DNA of 64,000 bases. It comes from Tigriopus japonicus (taxonomy: Eukaryota; Arthropoda; Copepoda; Harpacticoida; Harpacticidae). Below the pieces are notes generated by a model, which made no database searches, was not told the origin of the DNA, and saw nothing but the letters and a program-made list of their open reading frames with translations. The stretch spans positions 13,632,168-13,696,167 of the forward strand of contig CM021317.1 in assembly GCA_010645155.1 (NCBI GenBank). The letters run 5' to 3'. Both the position numbers and the translations under genes were made by a program. This document shows positions 58,073-64,000 of this stretch, one piece after another (the stretch's first letter is position 1; every line of letters begins with the position of its first letter).

Positions 58073-58306
58073 GAGCTCTAACCCCTTTGGCTCATGGAAA
58101 TAGGCTCTCGATTGCTCATGGAATCGCCGGTAAGGGTCTCAGGGACATGTGAGATATTATCCTCGGTTTCTTTCCATTTTGAATCACTTCTGCTCATGGA
58201 GTTTCCCGACTCCCGAATCAAAAAGTGAGGGCAATGCAGTTCGATTCTCAACCATAGTTTAAGGTGAGAAAAGGAGTAAGGAGGGTCGTTCAGACCGACT
58301 GCGCCA

Positions 58307-58390
58307 TGATGAGTTGGAAGCTTACTGATCTTTATTTAGAGAGCGATATAGCTAAGTCCGTAGATAGAGAGAGAAGAGAAGAACTCTACA
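58307..58390. repeat. Right 84-bp terminal repeat of the TRIM-like element
   Basis: Identical to the left repeat, which points to recent insertion. Confidence 0.92.
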
Positions 58391-58395
58391 TGCCC

Positions 58396-60387
58396 GTCCC
58401 ATCACCGACACATACCCAACATTACCGACACATCAGTAATAGAGAGAGACCTGTTGCAAACAATGAGGTCAAATGAGATGGGCTGCATTCTCAACTCGAA
58501 CTTGGAAGTCTGAAGTCCTACTCAAAGCATAAAGTCTTATTTTGATCCCATCTTCAAGACCGAACAAGAAAAAGTGGCATTCGATTGTGGCCATCCATAT
58601 TCTCAGTCACTGCACATCCTACCTTAAAGTTCGATCTTTCAAGATCAGTTCAACCACTCTCTGCCATCAAAAAATGAGATGAAAATCGCGCATTCAAAGA
58701 TAACGATAGCTTGGCGAGACCAAAGATAGATATGATACATTTTTTTTGGCATAACGGGGACAGCATGAAGGGCTTCTGTGCCACAGATTTCTTTAGTTGA
58801 GTTGAATATCATGCTATTTTTAAGTTATTGATTTTTAAGGCTCGGAAAAATATTTGCAAAAAAGTGACAAAATATCCATTATATATTTTCTTCAAAAAGG
58901 CCAAAATATTTGGAAAATAAGCCGGTTGGCCAATTATTTGCGGTTGCCAGTTGGCCAATTGTTGGCCAATTATTTTATTTTTATTTAAAATTCTTCCTTT
59001 TTTTTGATGTTTTACACGAAAATTGAAATAAACAATTACAAAACTAGATTTATTTTGACTCTATCAAATGCAAAAGCCCATTATTTGGTATTTTTTTGTC
59101 TGTGTGCCCTGAATTTCCAAATTCATTTCTGGTGAATTTGATACATTTGACCGTTTTTAGAGGAATACTTGAATAAAATTGATTCAAAAATATAAGTTCC
59201 AATTTGCCTCAACAGATGCCGCACTTTTTTCGTGGAAGACACTAGTTTTGATTGTGAATGTCTATAATCCTAGTACAAATGCCATTTTGTAGAGGTTTTG
59301 AATTTTTGGTGCATTTTTGGTAAGCCCTTTTGAGCATTTCAATTATTCTCTTCAATTTTGCTTGTTATATATTTTCTGATTCAAATATTCGAGAATATAT
59401 ATTTGATCTTTCCTTGAAATAATCGACGAAAAATGGATAAATATTTTATATTTTAAAAGAATATTTCCGGGCTCTATTGATGATATTAACAAATGAATGG
59501 TGGATTAAGCTGCCTAGTTTTCAAAATTGAACTCAACAATTCGTCATTTGCTGTAGGCTTGTTCAAATACACTAAACATAGACATGTGGTACGTATGTCA
59601 TAAGAAAATAGGTCTCAAGAAGTCCCGAAAAAAACCCAAGATGTCCTTGGTGCTTTCTATATCAAAGGATACAAAAAGCGTAATCCATAGTTCTATTGGT
59701 ATTGAAAAATCCTGAACTTTTATACTCCTTAGGCCATAGGAGAATAACATAAATGAATATATTGGAGCATGTTTTGAAATAAAAGTGCATATTTGGGGAA
59801 AGGCAGGAACACGGTCCAGTCCGTTCAGTTTATCTAGTTATCCTTCCATGAACATTTCTCCTGAGAATATGTACCCAGTGTTTCCACACAAACACTTTTT
59901 TCATGGTCAGTCAGGTATTTTCATTCAGCAAGTTAGAGGTGATTTTTTTTTTGAGAATGCAACTTTTGTAACTCTCAGTACTATCTTGAACAAGTCTGAA
60001 TTTGGAACTTGAAGTTGTGCTATGTATTCGGAATATGAATACGGGCCCTGGAAACCTGGAAATGATGTTTGAAGCAAGATTCCTCGTGGTAAAAGCAAAA
60101 TGTGCATGTCAATTGAAAAAGCCATAAGCATCAATATACGTCTAGCTTCAACTTTGCCTTAAAAGGGCACTCTGTTGCAAAAGTAAAAGGACAGAGTAGT
60201 TTTTTCGATAAGGACCCTAATATGAGAAACACCCAATGAATGAACTATATAGGGACATCTAGTAAGGGTTAAGAGTGCATGTTAAAGTTTTGTTTAGAGT
60301 CATTCCTCAAGCATAGGTACTCCAACAAATGTTTAATGTTTTGGACCACAATATTATATTGCAAAAGTTTACAAAGACTCGTAAGGA
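58396..60387. other. Duplicated AT-rich spacer without gene (copy B)
   Basis: It matches 40200-41645 of copy A up to about 59960. The last ~430 bp are absent from A. GGCCAATTATTTGCGG and TTGGCCAATTGTTGGCC near 58926-58975 form a small B-specific palindromic patch. No protein-like frame is seen. Confidence 0.5.
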
Positions 60388-60395
60388 CAAGTGAG

Positions 60396-61159
60396 CAGGG
60401 TTGCATCGGAGAAAAACCCGCCCGGGTTTTTCGGGCGGTTTTTCGGTATATACTCTTCTTCATATTGGACCACATTTACATATCACATCTGAGTTTTGAC
60501 GATACACAACAGATTTATAACACGATTTTTTTCGCAAGAAACAGCAACCTTTGACATTTTTTGTCTCAATTGCTTAAATCCTAAAGGAAATTATTTGAAA
60601 TAAATATCTTACACACTTTCACAGTACTTTTTCAAAGAATTAGTGTTTTTTTAAATTCTAGAATAATGTGTGTAAAGCAAAAAAATATGTTCTTAAGGAA
60701 ACCTAAGGTTTAAAAAGAGAAATTTGCGATAAAAACTTTACCCAAACATATATTTGGCAAAATTTGACACTTTTATGTCAACAAGTAACATCTTAAGCCA
60801 GCAAATGGTAACTTGATAACAACTTCCGTCGCATTGAGTGCAACTTTTAACAACATATTGCAACTTTAGGGCTAAAAAAGCCTGCAAATTGTAGCCAAAA
60901 AACAATAACTTTATTCAAGCCCTATTTATAACATATCCCCATATCCCCATACATAATTCATATCTTCTTCAAGAGTTTTAGGCGATACAAGATCGACGAG
61001 TATTGAATTTAAGTCGCATATAGTCACTCACACAGAGGTGAGCACAATTTTAAGGGACGAATTAGGGGCTTTTAGGGCAAAAAGGAGAGAAACCCGAAAA
61101 ACCCGCCCGGGTGGATTTTTCGGGTTTAATGTCAACCGGGCGGGATTGAAGCAACCCTG
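60396..61159. mobile_element. hAT-like element with CCCGCCCGGG ends, intact copy (B)
   Basis: It opens CAGGGTTGCATCGGAG and closes GGGATTGAAGCAACCCTG, with the exact 8-bp duplication CAAGTGAG at 60388-60395 and 61160-61167. ACCCGCCCGGG palindromes lie near both ends. It is non-autonomous. It is also present, left-truncated, in copy A, so it predates the duplication. Confidence 0.9.
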
Positions 61160-61639
61160 CAAGTGAGTGAGTGGGTCAATAGATTAAGGGATATTTCTCA
61201 TCCTTAGCTATTCTTGCTCACAGATGCGTAAAAAGCCACCTGGGAAGATTCAAAACCAGTATTGGCAATCTAAGTCGAGTTTTACTCACCTAAGAATAAC
61301 CAGACCCTATTAAATCATTCAGAAGGTATTGTGCATTTCTTTTTTTTGGTTGCGGATATTTATTGCCTCTAAAAAGGAATGGAAATCCTTGTAAAGATAG
61401 TTAATCATTAAAGTTACTGCACAAAATAAGATTGATTTAATACTTGGTGAAGCAACAAATTACTGTTGGCAGATTTTTACAACCCTTTAATAGAGGGCAG
61501 ATCATGCCTAGTATTTACATATTTGTCCAATCCTGCCATTTAATATGGTCATTTTGGGAAAAACTTGACTGTCCTTATTCTTTTGCAACAGGCTGTGGAA
61601 TGCAAATAATAAAGAATGGATAGCAAAATTGAAACGATG

Positions 61640-62999
61640 TGCTCGCCATCGGCGTAACCGGCCCTTCATCCATTGCCTACTATCTCGCCATAGGCGTAAC
61701 CGGCATTCCTTCAATGGCCACGACCTCGCCATTGGCGTACCCGGCCCTTCATTCATTGCCCACAACTTCACCATCAGTGTAACCAGCATTCCTTCAATGG
61801 CCACGACCTTGCAATCGGCGTAACTGGCATCCCTTCCACAGCCATGACCTCGCCATCGGCGTAACCGGCCCTTCATTCATTGCCCACAACCTCACCATTG
61901 GCGTAACCGGTATTCCTTCAATGGCCACGACCTCGCCATTGGCGTAACCGGCCCTTCATTCATTGCCCACAACTTCACCATCAGTGTAACCAGCATTCCT
62001 TCAATGGCCACGACCTTGCAATCGGCGTAACTGGCATCCCTTCCACAGCCATGACCTCGCCATCGGCGTAACCGGCCCTTCATTCATTGCCCACAACCTC
62101 ACCATTGGCGTAACCGGTATTCCTTCAATGGCCACGACCTCGCCATTGGCGTAACCGGCCCTTCATTCATTGCCCACAACTTCACCATCAGTGTAACCAG
62201 CATTCCTTCAATGGCCACGACCTTGCAATCGGCGTAACTGGCATCCCTTCCACAGCCATGACCTCGCCATCGGCGTAACTGGCCCTTCATTTATTGCCCA
62301 CAACCTCACCATTGGCGTAACCGGTATTCCTTCAATGGCCACGACCTCGCCATTGGCGTAACCGGCCCTTCATTCATTGCCCACAACTTCACCATCAGTG
62401 TAACCAGCATTCCTTCAATGGCCACGACCTTGCAATCGGCGTAACTGGCATCCCTTCCACAGCCATGACCTCGCCATCGGCGTAACTGGCCCTTCATTTA
62501 TTGCCCACAACCTCACCATTGGCGTAACCGGTATTCCTTCAATGGCCACAACCTTGCCATTGGCGTAACCGGCATTCCATCAATGGCCACGACCTCGCCA
62601 TTGGCGTAACCGTCATTCCTTCAATGGCCATGACCTTGCAATCGGCGTAACTGGCATCCCTTCCACGGTCATGACCTCGCCATTGGCGTAACCGGCCCTT
62701 CATCCATTGCCCACAACCTTGCCATTGGCGTAACCGGCATTCCTTCAATGGCCCCGACCTCACCATTGGCGCAACCGGCCCTTCATCCATTGCCCACAAC
62801 CTCACCATTGGCATAACCGGTATTCCTTCAATGGCCACAACCTTGCCATTGGCGTAACCGGCATTCCTTCAATGGCCACGACCTCGCCATTGGCGTAACT
62901 GGCCCGTCATCCATTGCCCACATCCTCACCATTGGCGTAACCGGCATTCATTCCAATGGCCACGACCTTGGCATCGGCGTACCCGGCCTTCATCCACTT
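61640..62999. repeat. 41-bp minisatellite with a 207-bp higher-order unit
   Basis: More than 30 units of about 41 bp are seen (ACCTCGCCATTGGCGTAACC followed by GGCATTCCTTCAATGGCCACG). In the middle (about 61860-62520) five-unit blocks of 207 bp repeat about three times almost unchanged. 207 is divisible by three, which keeps - strand frames open; these are not genes. Copy A has about two units. Confidence 0.95.
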
Positions 63000-63911
63000 C
63001 CTGTATGGCTTGGAACTCACTCCCTTGCCCATTTGGCATGGAGCTGTTCCCTTTCCGTAGTCGGAAGCTCAGGGGGAGCTGTGGTGACCCTGTAATACTG
63101 GTTTCTCGCTTCCTTTATACTCTTTTTCATCCTTCCTATATATACAAATACCTTTCTGCCAATAAATCAGTCATCTACCATGCCTCGACTCATTATGTTA
63201 TGTGTCGGATCATAGATCCGCCACAATGTGATGTTTATTTAAAAAAACATATCATAGTGTTTTGGGTTTAAACTCTCAAATCCTTTCAAATCAAACTTAA
63301 AAAATGCAAGAAAATGTTTCCTTTTTGTTTGATGCCATTAAAAGAAAGCTTGATTATCACATTTTTTTTTCGCAAACCTGGGCATTTCGCTTGCCCTTGA
63401 CCCCTTGGCATGGCGGCAAATTCAAGCCATTGTGATGTCGCCCTGCTCTCGTCCAGGTCATTATTTCGACCTACGTCCATATCTCTAGATGTCCGTGTCT
63501 AAGCATAGGTAGATGTGCAGGATATTTTGTCCTTAAGAAATTAGTAGACAAAAAAACAGTTGTGGTGTTTTAAAAGTTCAGATGCCTTCTTTTATAAAAT
63601 TTATGTAGACAAAAATAGACCTTCGAAGATCTAAAATCAAAGACCCATAAAAATGTATATTTGAATAAATAAATATTCAAAACCTTGAAGTCATCTGTGG
63701 CACTTCATCTCCAAGACAAACTAGCACCCATGGACAAATCAGTCAGGGATTGTGCACTTCAGAGCTACCCAGTCCAGACACTGTCAAGATATTTCCACAA
63801 ATACATTCAGGCAGCCATCAAAATTTACCAAATTTGCATTTGAAGTGTCCTTAAAAATTATTCATTGATACAATTTCCAGACCGGTGATTTTCTTGGAAA
63901 ATCCCTCGCCA
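63000..63911. other. Spacer after the minisatellite
   Basis: Beyond the duplication. No gene or repeat is recognised. It would contain the promoter of the gene suspected at 63912. Confidence 0.45.
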
Positions 63912-64000
63912 ATGGTGTCGCCATTCACTCTCTGGTTGTTATTTGCACTGACCGTCTCAGTCTCTTTTAATAACAACCAGCTTGTTACCTTCAAAGGGAT
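63912..64000 (+). CDS. Possible start of a secreted-protein gene, cut by the window end
   Basis: An ATG at 63912 (context CGCCAATGG) opens a frame that stays open to the window end, 29 codons. The first residues, MVSPFTLWLLFALTVSVS, form a typical signal peptide: a hydrophobic core with a small-residue cleavage site. Polar sequence follows (FNNNQLVTFKG). The family is not recognisable from this length. A chance open frame of this size is possible, so confidence is low. Confidence 0.4.
   Translation, partial: MVSPFTLWLLFALTVSVSFNNNQLVTFKG

Larger units (their letters stand above)
57588..58390. mobile_element. TRIM-like LTR element with 84-bp terminal repeats
   Basis: The two ends are identical 84-bp direct repeats (57588-57671 and 58307-58390) that begin TGATGAGTTGG and end AACTCTACA, the TG...CA form of LTRs. 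The flank is the 5-bp duplication TGCCC (57583-57587 and 58391-58395). Removing the element and one TGCCC rebuilds the uninterrupted site seen in copy A (40190-40205). The 635-bp interior encodes no protein and carries two tandem arrays. No clear tRNA primer site follows the left repeat, and a purine-rich stretch (about 58261-58285) lies some 20 bp before the right one. It is best described as a terminal-repeat retrotransposon in miniature. Confidence 0.85.
50715..62999 (+). repeat. Segmental duplication, copy B
   Basis: Direct-orientation partner of 31478-43545. Insertions specific to this copy are the SINE (53881), the TRIM-like element (57588) and probably the hAT-like element (56108) and the minisatellite expansion. 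Segments specific to A are absent here. Confidence 0.85.

Noticed and set aside
61508..62838. Several - strand open frames with repeated MKGRLRRWRGHG-type peptides
   Set aside because: They exist because the 207-bp minisatellite block is divisible by three. There is no start context, no homology and no splice signals.

Overview
The window is nuclear DNA of an animal, most likely an arthropod; a crustacean such as a copepod is a guess from general character, not proven. It is AT-rich, has GT-AG introns, AATAAA poly(A) signals, animal-type single-copy genes, non-LTR retrotransposon remains and many short inverted-repeat transposons. There is no bacterial-style gene packing.

Region by region. 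Positions 1-4.7 kb hold repeats and a dead LINE reverse-transcriptase fragment. Positions 4.7-17 kb are the conserved genic part: SEC11, the catalytic subunit of the signal peptidase complex (two exons), then SKIC3/TTC37, the TPR scaffold of the SKI complex (five exons), both on the + strand. Positions 17-31 kb are almost entirely transposon-derived. They include a hAT-like element carrying 28 perfect copies of a 32-bp unit, a fold-back-like element, a broken glycine-rich gene copy on the - strand, and a LINE interrupted by a hAT-like element that is itself interrupted by another repeat.

Positions 31.5-63 kb are dominated by a direct segmental duplication. Copy A covers about 31.48-43.5 kb and copy B about 50.7-63.0 kb. 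Each carries a two-exon gene for a small secreted glycine-rich repeat protein. A more diverged paralogue, G2 (47.17-47.94 kb), lies between them. The broken copy G1 (22.5-23.0 kb) is related to G2 in inverted orientation. All intact members share a 13-residue signal-peptide exon, a DLLDRGG motif, a Gly/Ser/Phe/Tyr repeat core, a FHT-S/T-SY tail and one promoter layout: TTTTTGACAACC, then CCAAACCATCTGTGG, then TATAAAAG. This looks like a small, recently expanding family of secreted structural or adhesive proteins and is the most interesting coding content here. I recognise no named family.

Because A and B are near copies, each serves as the empty site for insertions in the other. This lets several elements be defined to the base: a 243-bp tRNA-derived SINE (B only), an 803-bp TRIM-like element with identical 84-bp terminal repeats and a 5-bp target duplication (B only), a 299-bp MITE and a 376-bp repeat (A only), and a ~784-bp insertion that separates the TATA box of gene A from its coding exon. 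A 41-bp minisatellite with about two units in A has grown to more than 30 units in B. The last 89 bases open with what looks like a signal peptide and may be the start of another secreted-protein gene.

No intact transposase or reverse transcriptase is present, and no rRNA, true tRNA gene or CRISPR was seen. All similarities were judged by eye.
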